Shown: positions 9,640-18,188 of the stretch, piece by piece
How the letters are laid out: each line of letters begins with the position of its first letter
How positions within the stretch are numbered: the stretch's first letter is position 1
DNA from: Bacteroides cellulosilyticus
GTDB lineage: Bacteria; Bacteroidota; Bacteroidia; Bacteroidales; Bacteroidaceae
Length of the DNA: 64,000 bases
Assembly: GCF_020091405.1 (NCBI RefSeq)
Contig: NZ_CP081903.1
Coordinates: forward strand, 3,472,501 to 3,536,500
Direction: 5' to 3'
Program-made: the position numbers and the translations under genes
The notes under the pieces: model-generated
What the model was told of the DNA's origin: nothing
Databases searched by the model: none
The model's input: the letters and a program-made list of their open reading frames with translations, nothing else

Positions 9640-10722
9640 TTATTGGGGCAGCTTACTCCAATCCAATTCCGCGGCATGTATATAGCCATTGCCCGAAACT
9701 TTCTCTTTCCAGTGGTTGCTTACATATTCGCTTTGCTGAATACGCGAGTCGCATTGCTGGAAGGTTACATTTACTATCCACATCGGTTGCGAGAGCCATT
9801 CCACGTTGATGTAGGAGAAAGCTTTAACCACATCGCTGTTTTCTTCGATAACACTGAAGAATTTGGTGAACCACTCATCCCATATCTTCCGGGCTATCTC
9901 AGGCTTTTTGATATCCGCATCGAAGTAAGTCTGTCCCTTCTGGAAGACAGGAGTCGATTCGGCTATGAATACCGGTTTGCCTTTCATCCGGGCAAACTCG
10001 ATCATCACCTGATCCGGCTGCCCGAAATAAGAATAGGCACACCAGTCCACATATTCATCCCCCGGATACCATTTCTGCATATCAGCCAAGGGAGTACCAT
10101 CTCCTTTGGACTGCCATACATAAGCTACGTTGCGGATGCCTGCCGCATCAAAATGATCTTTGATGTGTTTATAGGCGGGGATATACGTTTCGGGTACATA
10201 ATGATTCCAGTCTGTACCGTCGAATTCATAGCCGATACGCAGAAAGACGGGACGGGGAGCAAGCTTCTTGAACCATTCACCTATTATGTCCAGCTTCCGG
10301 TCATATTTGCCGGATGCTATGTCCGCTTCATTTCCCACAATGGCAAGCCCTATGGCGATCATTGAGTTGTTGAAACGTTCCGATTGAGGGTATAAGTTGG
10401 CACAACAATCGCCTGAACCCCAATTGTCGATATCATAAAGACCGGATACTTTATCGGTGTCGCTACCGCCCAGTCCCAGGTAAACGGTTATTCCTGCCGG
10501 AGTCCGGAAATGATCACAGTAGCCCTCATTGTACTGTTCCAGTCCGCCCACTGCTCCCAGATCCTGACCGATGAAGACAAAGCATTTGCCGTCTTCAGGT
10601 TCGTATTTGGAGAGTTCCCGTCCGTCAGGTTCCGGGGCGGGGGTATCGTGCTCTTTATTCTCACATCCGATACAGGAGGTGAAAAGGAGGGGAAGTATGA
10701 TATACTTTAGTATTGATTTCAT
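9640..10722 (-). CDS. GH26-like glycoside hydrolase, lipoprotein (paralogue)
   Basis: 360 aa. SPII signal (lipid Cys17 or Cys20). Same fold and motifs as the protein at 5643-6701: EPEDGKCFVFIGQD at 41-54, likely acid/base Glu166 in LRIGYEFDGTDWNHY, likely nucleophile Glu255 in KPVFIAES, and YPGDEYVDW between them. The two copies clearly differ in sequence, so the duplication is old. It is the first gene after SusD, separated from it by a 256-bp gap that holds a 22-bp-spaced repeat array. Probably acts at the cell surface or in the periplasm beside the SusC/SusD pair. Substrate unknown. Confidence 0.65.
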   Translation of the reverse strand: MKSILKYIILPLLFTSCIGCENKEHDTPAPEPDGRELSKYEPEDGKCFVFIGQDLGAVGGLEQYNEGYCDHFRTPAGITVYLGLGGSDTDKVSGLYDIDNWGSGDCCANLYPQSERFNNSMIAIGLAIVGNEADIASGKYDRKLDIIGEWFKKLAPRPVFLRIGYEFDGTDWNHYVPETYIPAYKHIKDHFDAAGIRNVAYVWQSKGDGTPLADMQKWYPGDEYVDWCAYSYFGQPDQVMIEFARMKGKPVFIAESTPVFQKGQTYFDADIKKPEIARKIWDEWFTKFFSVIEENSDVVKAFSYINVEWLSQPMWIVNVTFQQCDSRIQQSEYVSNHWKEKVSGNGYIHAAELDWSKLPQ

Positions 10723-10818
10723 GCTTAATAAGAGTTTATAGTTTTAATAAATTCATTACTATACCGATATGCGTTATATAGGAGTGAACAGAAGAACGTA
10801 ACTTCTTGTGTGATAGTG

Positions 10819-10950
10819 TACTTGGTGTTCCACTAAGATTAGTCGTAGTGGAACACTAGTTCAGTCGTAGTGGGAAGTGGTTTCAGTCGTAGTGGGAAGT
10901 GGCTTCAGTCGTACTGGGAAGTATGTTCAGTCCTAACGGGAATATAGCTC
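10819..10950. repeat. 22-bp-register repeat array A (six units)
   Basis: AGTC recurs at 10841, 10863, 10885, 10907 and 10929. TAGTGG or a near match (TACTGG, TAACGG) recurs at 10846, 10868, 10890, 10912 and 10934. Every step is exactly 22 bp. A first unit at 10819-10840 carries the motif in inverted orientation (CCACTA at 10830), so units 1 and 2 form an 11-bp perfect hairpin (10825-10835 with 10846-10856, 10-nt loop). The array begins 28 nt after the SusD stop and ends 96 nt before the next gene. No coding potential. See findings. Confidence 0.8.
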
Positions 10951-10978
10951 ATTACCGTACTACGTTGAATTCATCCCA

Positions 10979-12667
10979 TTACTGCCTCAGATTCGGATTC
11001 TTCTCTGTTTCACTGTGAGGAATGGGTAGATAGTAATTGTTTTCATTGAATACCCGTTCCTCAATGGTTACTATTTTATAGTTATTATTGTTTCCGTCAA
11101 ACTCAACCGTCATTCCTTTGATGGGTGCCCGTAGAGTCGTTGTTTCTTTCCAGCGACGCAAGTCGAAGAAGCGGTGTTCTTCCAGACACAACTCTACGCG
11201 GCGCTCATTGTGAATACGGATACGCATCTCGTCTTTGGATAAACCTTCCGGTAATCCCGGTTGGCCTGCACGGTCGCGAACTTCGTTGACGGCATCATAC
11301 ACACTCTTGTCCGGTGCAGCCAATGCCTCATTCTGCGCTTCGGCATAGTTCAGCAACACTTCTGCATAGCGGAAATAAGGCCAGTTGTTATCCTGTGCAA
11401 AGGCTCCGGTGTATAAGTCGGCAGATGCTCCGTCATATTCCTGCATCATTTTGCGAAGCCCATACCCGCAGCGTGCGCGGTAATCGTTGGGCAGACAGTT
11501 GCCGCTCCAATCCGGGTTTTGCAGATGGCGATGCATAAGCAACTGGCTTCCTTCCCAGTAACTTCCATGATAAAGCAAAGTTTGATAGAAGCGTTTGTCA
11601 CGGTTGGCGTATGGATCTTGCGGATTGTAAATAGATGTAGGATCAGTTATCAGTTTACCATCTGTAGTTTCGTAAGCATCGGCTAAGTTCTGGGTGGGAT
11701 ATAAACCGTTCCAGGAACCGCGGTCGGCATCGGCAGGGTCAAGACTCCATTGCATGTGGATGTTATGCGTGATTTCCGGGAACTGGAAGCGGCGCTCAAA
11801 GATAATCTCCGTGTTGGCATTCGATTTGTCGAAGAATAAAGAACCGTAGGCATCCTCACCGTTGCGGTAAAGATGATGCACTCCCAGAGTCATGACAGCT
11901 TGTGCGGCTTTGGCAGCATCTTCCCAACGCTCTTTAGAGTTGGAGGCATTGTTGAGCGGGCTGGCAAGATAGAGTAGGGCACGGGCTTTCAGCGCCAGGA
12001 AGGCACCACGGGTGGCACGCCCTTTCATGGCGTCGGAAACGGTTGGGTCGAGATCTTCCGCATAGTTATCGCTCTCGGTGGCAATGAAGTTTATCAATCC
12101 TTCGAAATCGGTGGCCGGTATCAGCAGATTGTCTTCCAGTTGCTGAGCTTCCGTAATCAACGGTGCCCGTCCGAATGTCCTGGCAAGGTCGAAGTAACAG
12201 AATGCCCGCAGGAAACGTGCTTCCGCTTCGTAATATTTCTTTTCGGTCGGTGTCAGCACCACGTCTTTGGTGTCCGGAACGGCGGCAATTATCAGGTTAC
12301 ATTTGCGGATAATGCTGTAATTGCTCTTCCATATTTCATCGATGAACGGAGTGCTTTGCGCTGTGATCTGCCCTGTATTGAACTGATTTACATTTGCATC
12401 GAACTTGCCGTCAAAGTCGTCGGCGCCGGCATCGAAGTTACCGCCGAAAGCGGCGGCCCAGTCCTGATCCCATCCCTGCGTATTGCGGTTGAAGCCGCAT
12501 ACCAGTGTACCGTACGTATTGGCTACGAATTGGTCGATAAGCTTTTTGTCCTGCCAAATCAAGTCGTCGGAGACAAATGTCGTAGGCTTGATGTCTAGCA
12601 TATCAGTACAGGAAGTCATGCTGATAGCGGCAAGTAGTATGAATAGGGGTTTAAATATTTCTTTCAT
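10979..12667 (-). CDS. susD: SusD/RagB-type surface glycan-binding lipoprotein (locus 1)
   Basis: 562 aa. SPII signal with lipid Cys20 (MTSC). N-terminal SusD-like domain followed by the C-terminal RagB/SusD domain: RFLRAFCYFDLARTFG, ALKARALLYLASPLNN, FRYAEVLLNYAEAQNEA and IRIHNERRVELCLEEHRFFD are the usual TPR-helix signatures, and the protein ends in the LPIPHSE region. It forms the lid of the SusC channel at the outer membrane. The start lies 12 bp after the SusC stop, so the two are co-transcribed. The gene symbol is generic for the family, not a specific orthologue claim. Confidence 0.93.
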   Translation of the reverse strand: MKEIFKPLFILLAAISMTSCTDMLDIKPTTFVSDDLIWQDKKLIDQFVANTYGTLVCGFNRNTQGWDQDWAAAFGGNFDAGADDFDGKFDANVNQFNTGQITAQSTPFIDEIWKSNYSIIRKCNLIIAAVPDTKDVVLTPTEKKYYEAEARFLRAFCYFDLARTFGRAPLITEAQQLEDNLLIPATDFEGLINFIATESDNYAEDLDPTVSDAMKGRATRGAFLALKARALLYLASPLNNASNSKERWEDAAKAAQAVMTLGVHHLYRNGEDAYGSLFFDKSNANTEIIFERRFQFPEITHNIHMQWSLDPADADRGSWNGLYPTQNLADAYETTDGKLITDPTSIYNPQDPYANRDKRFYQTLLYHGSYWEGSQLLMHRHLQNPDWSGNCLPNDYRARCGYGLRKMMQEYDGASADLYTGAFAQDNNWPYFRYAEVLLNYAEAQNEALAAPDKSVYDAVNEVRDRAGQPGLPEGLSKDEMRIRIHNERRVELCLEEHRFFDLRRWKETTTLRAPIKGMTVEFDGNNNNYKIVTIEERVFNENNYYLPIPHSETEKNPNLRQ

Positions 12668-12679
12668 GATATTGTCTGT

Positions 12680-15600
12680 TTAGAATTGAATACTGATACC
12701 TGCGTTAAATGATTTCATTTGCGGATAAGACCAACCTTGTGAGTTTACATTCTCGGGGTCTATCTGAGGAACATCGGTAATGGTGAAGAGATTCTGCCCG
12801 CTGACGTACACACGTACATTCTCTAAACGGAGGTTATTCAACCATTTGCGCGGGAAGTTGTAACCTACTTCAATGTTTTTCAGTCTGAAATAAGACGCAT
12901 CATACAGATAGGTCTGCACGGGCGGGAAATCCGTATTCGGGAAGTTGTGCGTGGACTGTTCCAGACGCGGATAACGTGTGCCGGGATTGTTCTCGCTCCA
13001 TGCTTCTTTTACCCAGAACTGAGGCAGATTGCCATCATTGAAGTAAGGCATTACTACGCCGCCATTCAGATAAACCTGCGCATGGGCTGCTCCCTGGAAG
13101 AGGAAACTGAGGTCGAAATTCTTCCATGCCAGACTTCCGTTGATACCGTATACGATTTCCGGTACGTTGCCGTATCCCAGATAGGTCATATCACCGGCAT
13201 TTACCACTTCGTCACCGTTTACGTTTACATATTTGATATCACCGGGGCGGGTCACATAGTCGCTTCCTGCCACTTCCTGTTTGGCATACGCATCTATTTC
13301 CTGCTGGTTCTGGAAGATGCCGTCTGTCTTATAACCGTAGTAGCTGTAGATGGGACGTCCGGTTTTTCTCAGGTACTCGGAGGTTCCTGCAGCCTCAGCC
13401 ATTTCCAATATCTTGTTGCGGGCATAAGTGAAGTTTCCGCCTATGGAGTAACGGACTTTACCGATGTGATGATTGAACGTCAGGTTGGCATCGATACCTT
13501 TATTCTCCACCTTGCCGATATTTTCAAGCGGGAGTTCTCCACCGAACGACCAGGGCACTTCGGCTCCTCGCTGTGCAAGGATGTCGGAACGGGTTTCTTT
13601 AAAGAAATCTAAAGACAGGTTGAACCTATCAAACAAACCTGCATCTATCGCGATATTCATCTTCTTGGAAGTTTCCCAGGTTGCCAGTGCATTGGCTATG
13701 GGGCCGGGAACCAAACCCTTGGTAACCAATTCTCCGAATACGTAGTCGCCAAGGTTGTTCGCCAGTCCGCCATTGTGCGAACCGCGTGAAGCGTACAAGT
13801 CGAAGCGGCTGTAATACGGGAAGGCTACGCCACCGGTATTGTCGTTACCCAATGTACCATAGGATCCTCTGATCTTCAGAAAGTTTATCTTATTCTTCAA
13901 AGGTTCGAAGAACTTCTCTTCCGAAATCACCCAGCCGATAGACGCGGATGCAAATGTTCCCCAACGTTTGTCGGGATCAAAGTTTTCGGAAGCGTCCCGG
14001 CGGATATTCGCTTCAAACAGGTATCTGCCGCCGTAATTATAGTTGATTCTACCCACATAGCTGAGGCGTGCCGACTCTCTGTCATATCCACCCAATTGTT
14101 GTCCGGTACTGTTACCGGCACTGATCTGATCCATAACGTCCGAGTCGAATGAGTTGCGGGATACCCATACGTTGTGGTATTTTTCTTTGCGTCCCAATGC
14201 CATCAACAGGGCCGAAACGGTATGGTTGCCGAAAGAACGGTCGTAGGTAAGATGTCCCTGCCACTCTATGTATTCGTTGTCATTCTGATTCTGATAGAGT
14301 GAGGCGCTACCCCGTGGCTGCAAGTTGTAGTTGTTGTCTTGGTCGCGTACATACAGGTAAGGGGAGAGTGACCAGGTCTTCTGGGCGTAATTGTTTTTAT
14401 CGTATGAGAAGACACCCTTTATTTTCAATCCTTGGGTTACGAACGGCAGGTCTTGAGTCAGTTCGAGGCGGGTTAACAGACTGTTGTTTCGTGAGTCACT
14501 GTATCCCGCGTCCTTGCTGGTTTGCGCCATGATGTTCGGGTGAGTGGCATCGGGTACTGTGTAAAGGCCATTGTCATACTTGGCAAGTAGCACAGGAGTA
14601 TTACGGATCAACTGCTGAAAGACATTGGTACTGCTCTGTGGGCTTCCATGACGGTATTCCACACGACCGGATGCATCTACCGAGAGCTGAGTGGTAGAAG
14701 TGATCTTTACGTCGATATTGCTTCTTAAAGAGTAGCGTTCGTAGTTCAGATTGTCCCACAAACCATCCTGATGTACATATCCGAAGCTGGTAAAGAACTT
14801 GATGTTATCGCGTCCGCCATCCACGGTAATGTTGTGCTGATGCTGCACTGCATTCTTTGACAGCATTTCTTTGTACCAGTCGGTATTCGGATAGCGTTCG
14901 GGATCAGAGCCGTCAGCGAATTTTCTGATTTCCTCGTCTGTATAGATTGTATTGCCCATGTATATGTTCTTCATCCGGGCATAGTCGGTAGAATTGGCAA
15001 ACTCCGGCAGACTTGTAGGCTTCTGTATCGATACGTTTCCCGAATACTTCACGTGGATTTTCCCGGTATTACCCCGTTTGGTAGTGACCAGTATAACTCC
15101 GTTGGCACCGCGCATACCGAAGATGGCGGCTGAGGCGGCATCTTTCAATACGTTCAGCGATTCTATTTCATTGGGATCTATGCGGGCAAAGTCTTCTGCC
15201 TGGCGTTCGATGCCGTCGATGATATAGGTAGGTGAAGTTCCTCCCTGGAAAGTGGCGACACCGCGGATATAGATTTGTGAGCCGTCCAGTCCCGGTTCTC
15301 CGGTGGTTTGTTTGGCTATCAGTCCGGGAATCTGTCCGATAAGTGCGTTGGAGGTATTTGCTGATTGGGCTTTCAGAATCTCGTCGCTTTTTACGGAAGC
15401 TACGGCACCCGTCAGATTTACTTTCTTCTGGACGCCATATCCCACGACTACTACTTCATCCAGTTTCATGTTGTCTTCACTCATAACTACACGCATATCT
15501 TTGGCAGCGGCAAGTGTTACGGTGCGATATCCTATATAAGATATCTTCAGCATGTTTCCTATGCGGGTTTCGAGCGAGAATTTACCGTCTATATCGGAGA

Positions 15601-15775
15601 TGGTACCTTTTAGTGTCTTCTGGTCCTGTATGGATACACCAATCAGCGGCTCTCCGTTTTCGTCAATCACCAGACCTTGAATAAGACTCTCTTGTGCGTA
15701 CCCGCTTGCCGTTATAAGAAGAAATAGTATCCATGCAAGAGGCCGCAGTGTGATAAGTGGCAGTCTTTTCTTCAT
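12680..15775 (-). CDS. susC: SusC/RagA TonB-linked outer membrane transporter (locus 1)
   Basis: 1031 aa from the ATG at 15775. The frame is open 39 codons further upstream, but MKKRLPLITL is followed by a normal signal peptide ending in YAQ. A CarboxypepD_reg-like domain (about 23-100), then EVVVVGYG and the plug domain (about 110-225: VASVKSDEI, DGIERQAEDF, ILVTTKRG), then a 22-strand barrel ending in an aromatic residue (SIQF). Imports the oligosaccharide captured by the adjacent SusD. A -7 motif and an 11-bp direct repeat lie upstream. Substrate inferred to be xylan-derived from neighbours only. Confidence 0.95.
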   Translation of the reverse strand: MKKRLPLITLRPLAWILFLLITASGYAQESLIQGLVIDENGEPLIGVSIQDQKTLKGTISDIDGKFSLETRIGNMLKISYIGYRTVTLAAAKDMRVVMSEDNMKLDEVVVVGYGVQKKVNLTGAVASVKSDEILKAQSANTSNALIGQIPGLIAKQTTGEPGLDGSQIYIRGVATFQGGTSPTYIIDGIERQAEDFARIDPNEIESLNVLKDAASAAIFGMRGANGVILVTTKRGNTGKIHVKYSGNVSIQKPTSLPEFANSTDYARMKNIYMGNTIYTDEEIRKFADGSDPERYPNTDWYKEMLSKNAVQHQHNITVDGGRDNIKFFTSFGYVHQDGLWDNLNYERYSLRSNIDVKITSTTQLSVDASGRVEYRHGSPQSSTNVFQQLIRNTPVLLAKYDNGLYTVPDATHPNIMAQTSKDAGYSDSRNNSLLTRLELTQDLPFVTQGLKIKGVFSYDKNNYAQKTWSLSPYLYVRDQDNNYNLQPRGSASLYQNQNDNEYIEWQGHLTYDRSFGNHTVSALLMALGRKEKYHNVWVSRNSFDSDVMDQISAGNSTGQQLGGYDRESARLSYVGRINYNYGGRYLFEANIRRDASENFDPDKRWGTFASASIGWVISEEKFFEPLKNKINFLKIRGSYGTLGNDNTGGVAFPYYSRFDLYASRGSHNGGLANNLGDYVFGELVTKGLVPGPIANALATWETSKKMNIAIDAGLFDRFNLSLDFFKETRSDILAQRGAEVPWSFGGELPLENIGKVENKGIDANLTFNHHIGKVRYSIGGNFTYARNKILEMAEAAGTSEYLRKTGRPIYSYYGYKTDGIFQNQQEIDAYAKQEVAGSDYVTRPGDIKYVNVNGDEVVNAGDMTYLGYGNVPEIVYGINGSLAWKNFDLSFLFQGAAHAQVYLNGGVVMPYFNDGNLPQFWVKEAWSENNPGTRYPRLEQSTHNFPNTDFPPVQTYLYDASYFRLKNIEVGYNFPRKWLNNLRLENVRVYVSGQNLFTITDVPQIDPENVNSQGWSYPQMKSFNAGISIQF

Positions 15776-16083
15776 AATATTAAAAGATTTAATAGTTAAT
15801 AATAGTGTTTTCATGCAATACAGGGAAAAGGGATATCCGAGGTTACCGCGCGTTGTAGTCCGTCCATCCTTTGGCCTGTTTGGCTGATACAAAAGTAGAG
15901 GATGGGAGGAGTAAAAGCAAGCGAATCACTACTCTTTACATACTTTTGTCGGAGGTAAATTATACGTTTGAAATACGTTTGCAGATTGCTAATATATTGA
16001 TAAATAGTTGCGTATGTAAGCATGGACTTTGTTCGTGTATAAAAATAGCCTTCATATTTTCATAGAATCAACCGAATATAAAA
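15776..16083. other. Intergenic regulatory region upstream of SusC locus 1
   Basis: No gene. It contains a minus-strand -7 motif (15890-15897), a plus-strand mirror of it (TACTTTTG near 15942), and an 11-bp direct repeat ATACGTTTG at 15962-15970 and 15973-15981. These may be operator sites for the regulator of this locus (inference). Confidence 0.5.
15890..15897 (-). promoter_or_regulatory. -7 promoter motif for the SusC/SusD locus 1 operon
   Basis: The minus strand reads TACTTTTG (TAnnTTTG), giving a leader of about 105 nt before the SusC ATG at 15775. Long leaders are common for SusC genes. The -33 box is weak (TTG only). Confidence 0.45.
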
Positions 16084-16111
16084 AAGAGGGGAAGCGTTGG
16101 CTTCTCCTCTT
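16075..16111 (-). terminator. Intrinsic terminator of the GH67 operon
   Basis: On the minus strand, a 12-bp stem with one wobble pair (16100-16111 with 16084-16095, 4-nt loop) is followed directly by a run of T residues. It lies 26 bp after the GH67 stop codon and closes the enzyme operon before the SusC locus 1 promoter. Confidence 0.85.
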
Positions 16112-16136
16112 AAAGATAGGTTTGTGAAGTATGTGA

Positions 16137-18167
16137 TTACCTTCTTTCATTCAGCATTTTCGGTGTCGGACATTCATGGTTGTCGATAGGAAGCTTCACT
16201 TGTTTCAAATCGTCCAATTCATGTATTGGTCTTTCCACTTCGTAAGGGGCGCGCATACCCGAAAATTCCTGGAAGTATAGCAGGCAGGCGTCTTTCCACC
16301 ATACGGCATCACGTGCCTGTATCTTCAGGCGTGACTGTACATCCTTGAAACGTTCCGCATCAATGTAGTTCTCGGCCAGATCCCATTTTTTCTGAAAGCT
16401 TCTTACCTGCTGTACACCATGATCGTAGCGATAGCAAAGCTCGTCCCATAAAGTACGTCCACTTTGCATGGTGTGTTGCCAAGGGGCATGATGGAACCAC
16501 AAGAGATACTCATCCGGACAAGTACGGATGTCATCGTAAAGGTGGCAGAGTGAATCGGGATATTGGGCTGTAGCATTGCTACCCGTATGACTGCGGTCGA
16601 AACCTATCCCCTGTTTGTCTGCTTTATGATAGTAAGACGGCATCCAGTCGGGGCGTGCACCGGGCACGTCGCACCAAGGTTCCGGACCGTAATGGTGTCC
16701 CCATGCAAAGAGGTGATGCAGACCGAGCGGCATCATATAGTCTACCACAGCCTCGCGGCTTTCCATCATCATGTTATGTATTTCATAGGCAATGGGTGCA
16801 TGTTTGGGATTGCTTGCATCGAAGAAAGTCTGTTTCAGCCATTCTTCTGCGATTGTTCCTGATGTCAGGGAAGGATTCCAGGCCATGCGTCCGAAAGCGT
16901 ACCAGTTGGCTTGGGCAAAAGGATGACCGCACCAGTTTGTATCGGTACCTATATTGGCGACACCTGCTATGGCTTTCAGTGAAGACGGCTTCACAAAGTC
17001 GAAGAACTCTTCCCACATCGGGGCAAGATAGGCAAGGTGATTGGAGAAGCCCAGATATTCTTGTGTAATCTGGAATTCGACCATCTGCGGAGTCCGGGGC
17101 ATAGCGCCGAATAAAGGACTATACGGTTCGCGAGGCTGGAAGTCGACCGGACCGTTCTTTATCTGTACGATGACATTGTCGCGGAATTGTCCATCCAAAG
17201 GCTGGAATTCCAGATAGGCTTGCTTAGCGCGGTCTGCATCCGTTGGGCTGTAGACGAAAGCGCGCCACATGACAATACCTTTATAGGGCTTCAATGCATC
17301 TGCCAGCATATTGGCACCTTCGGCGTGTGTACGGTTGAAGTCGCACGGGCCGGGCTGTCCTTCGGAATTGGCTTTCACCAGGAAGCCACCGAAGTCGGGA
17401 ATGGTGCGATAGATCTCTTTGGCTTTCTGCTTCCACCAGGCGATGACATCTTTGTCCAAAGGATCGGCTGTGGAAAGCCCGCCCAGTTGCATGGGGGAGG
17501 CAAAGTTGATAGAGAGATATACCTTGATGCCGTAAGGACGGAATATGTCTGCCAGAGCCTTTACCTTTTCCAGATATTCGGCGGAAAGGATTTTAGAAGA
17601 AGCATTTACATTGTTCAGCACCGTTGCATTGATTCCGATGGAGGCATTGGCACGCGCATAAGCTTCGTATCTGTCGGAGAGTGTGCCGGGCAGTTCTTCC
17701 CAGTTCCAAAGAGATTTGCCGGCATAACCGCGCTCGATGCTGCGGTCGAGGTTATCCCAATGATTGAGAATACGCAGGTCATAGGCAGGGTTCTCCGTTA
17801 TTTCCTGGTCTGTTTCCGAAGGCTTTCCAAAGTTCCGCATTTCTTGCAGGCGGATCAGGTGATAGGCAGCATAAAGCAAACCCGTTTCGCTGGGAGAAGT
17901 GACGGTGAGTTTTCCATTTACTTGTCGTATACGGAAGCCTTCGGGAGATAGTTGTTTGTCTTTCTTCAGTGCAAGCGTAACGGGGAGCCCTTTCCATGCC
18001 TGTTTTAGTTCACGGACGGCTATGTTTAGTGTCGGAGACTGGCGAGGCGCTGTAATCTGTGCGTGGGCATCTGTCGATTGCCGGAGCCACAAGCGGCTGC
18101 CGTCTTCCGCGGATACGGGTCCGAGTAAACAAGATAATAATAAGAATAAAGAGAGCAGTTGTTTCAT
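16137..18167 (-). CDS. GH67 alpha-glucuronidase
   Basis: 676 aa from the ATG at 18167. A TTG two codons upstream is less likely. N-terminal signal peptide ending near VSA, so periplasmic. The family motifs are complete: KANSEGQPGP with the acid Glu269, GPVDFQPREP with Asp342, and EFQITQEYLG with Glu370, the Asp/Glu pair being the general base in GH67. It removes 4-O-methylglucuronate or glucuronate from the non-reducing end of xylo-oligosaccharides, so it acts after the endo-xylanases. Last gene of the enzyme operon, 21 bp after the oxidoreductase gene. The length fits the family (about 670-730 aa). Confidence 0.95.
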   Translation of the reverse strand: MKQLLSLFLLLSCLLGPVSAEDGSRLWLRQSTDAHAQITAPRQSPTLNIAVRELKQAWKGLPVTLALKKDKQLSPEGFRIRQVNGKLTVTSPSETGLLYAAYHLIRLQEMRNFGKPSETDQEITENPAYDLRILNHWDNLDRSIERGYAGKSLWNWEELPGTLSDRYEAYARANASIGINATVLNNVNASSKILSAEYLEKVKALADIFRPYGIKVYLSINFASPMQLGGLSTADPLDKDVIAWWKQKAKEIYRTIPDFGGFLVKANSEGQPGPCDFNRTHAEGANMLADALKPYKGIVMWRAFVYSPTDADRAKQAYLEFQPLDGQFRDNVIVQIKNGPVDFQPREPYSPLFGAMPRTPQMVEFQITQEYLGFSNHLAYLAPMWEEFFDFVKPSSLKAIAGVANIGTDTNWCGHPFAQANWYAFGRMAWNPSLTSGTIAEEWLKQTFFDASNPKHAPIAYEIHNMMMESREAVVDYMMPLGLHHLFAWGHHYGPEPWCDVPGARPDWMPSYYHKADKQGIGFDRSHTGSNATAQYPDSLCHLYDDIRTCPDEYLLWFHHAPWQHTMQSGRTLWDELCYRYDHGVQQVRSFQKKWDLAENYIDAERFKDVQSRLKIQARDAVWWKDACLLYFQEFSGMRAPYEVERPIHELDDLKQVKLPIDNHECPTPKMLNERR

Positions 18168-18188
18168 AAACAAAAAGTATTGGTTGGT

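Noticed and set aside
12140..12598. Long plus-strand open frame inside the SusD gene
   Set aside because: Antisense to a clear SusD and has no family features; a codon-usage shadow.
15776..15892. 39-codon N-terminal extension of SusC locus 1
   Set aside because: A normal signal peptide starts at 15775, and the extra residues have no signal or membrane feature.
15942..15949. Plus-strand -7 motif TACTTTTG as a promoter
   Set aside because: No plus-strand gene follows. It is more likely part of an inverted repeat with the minus-strand motif.
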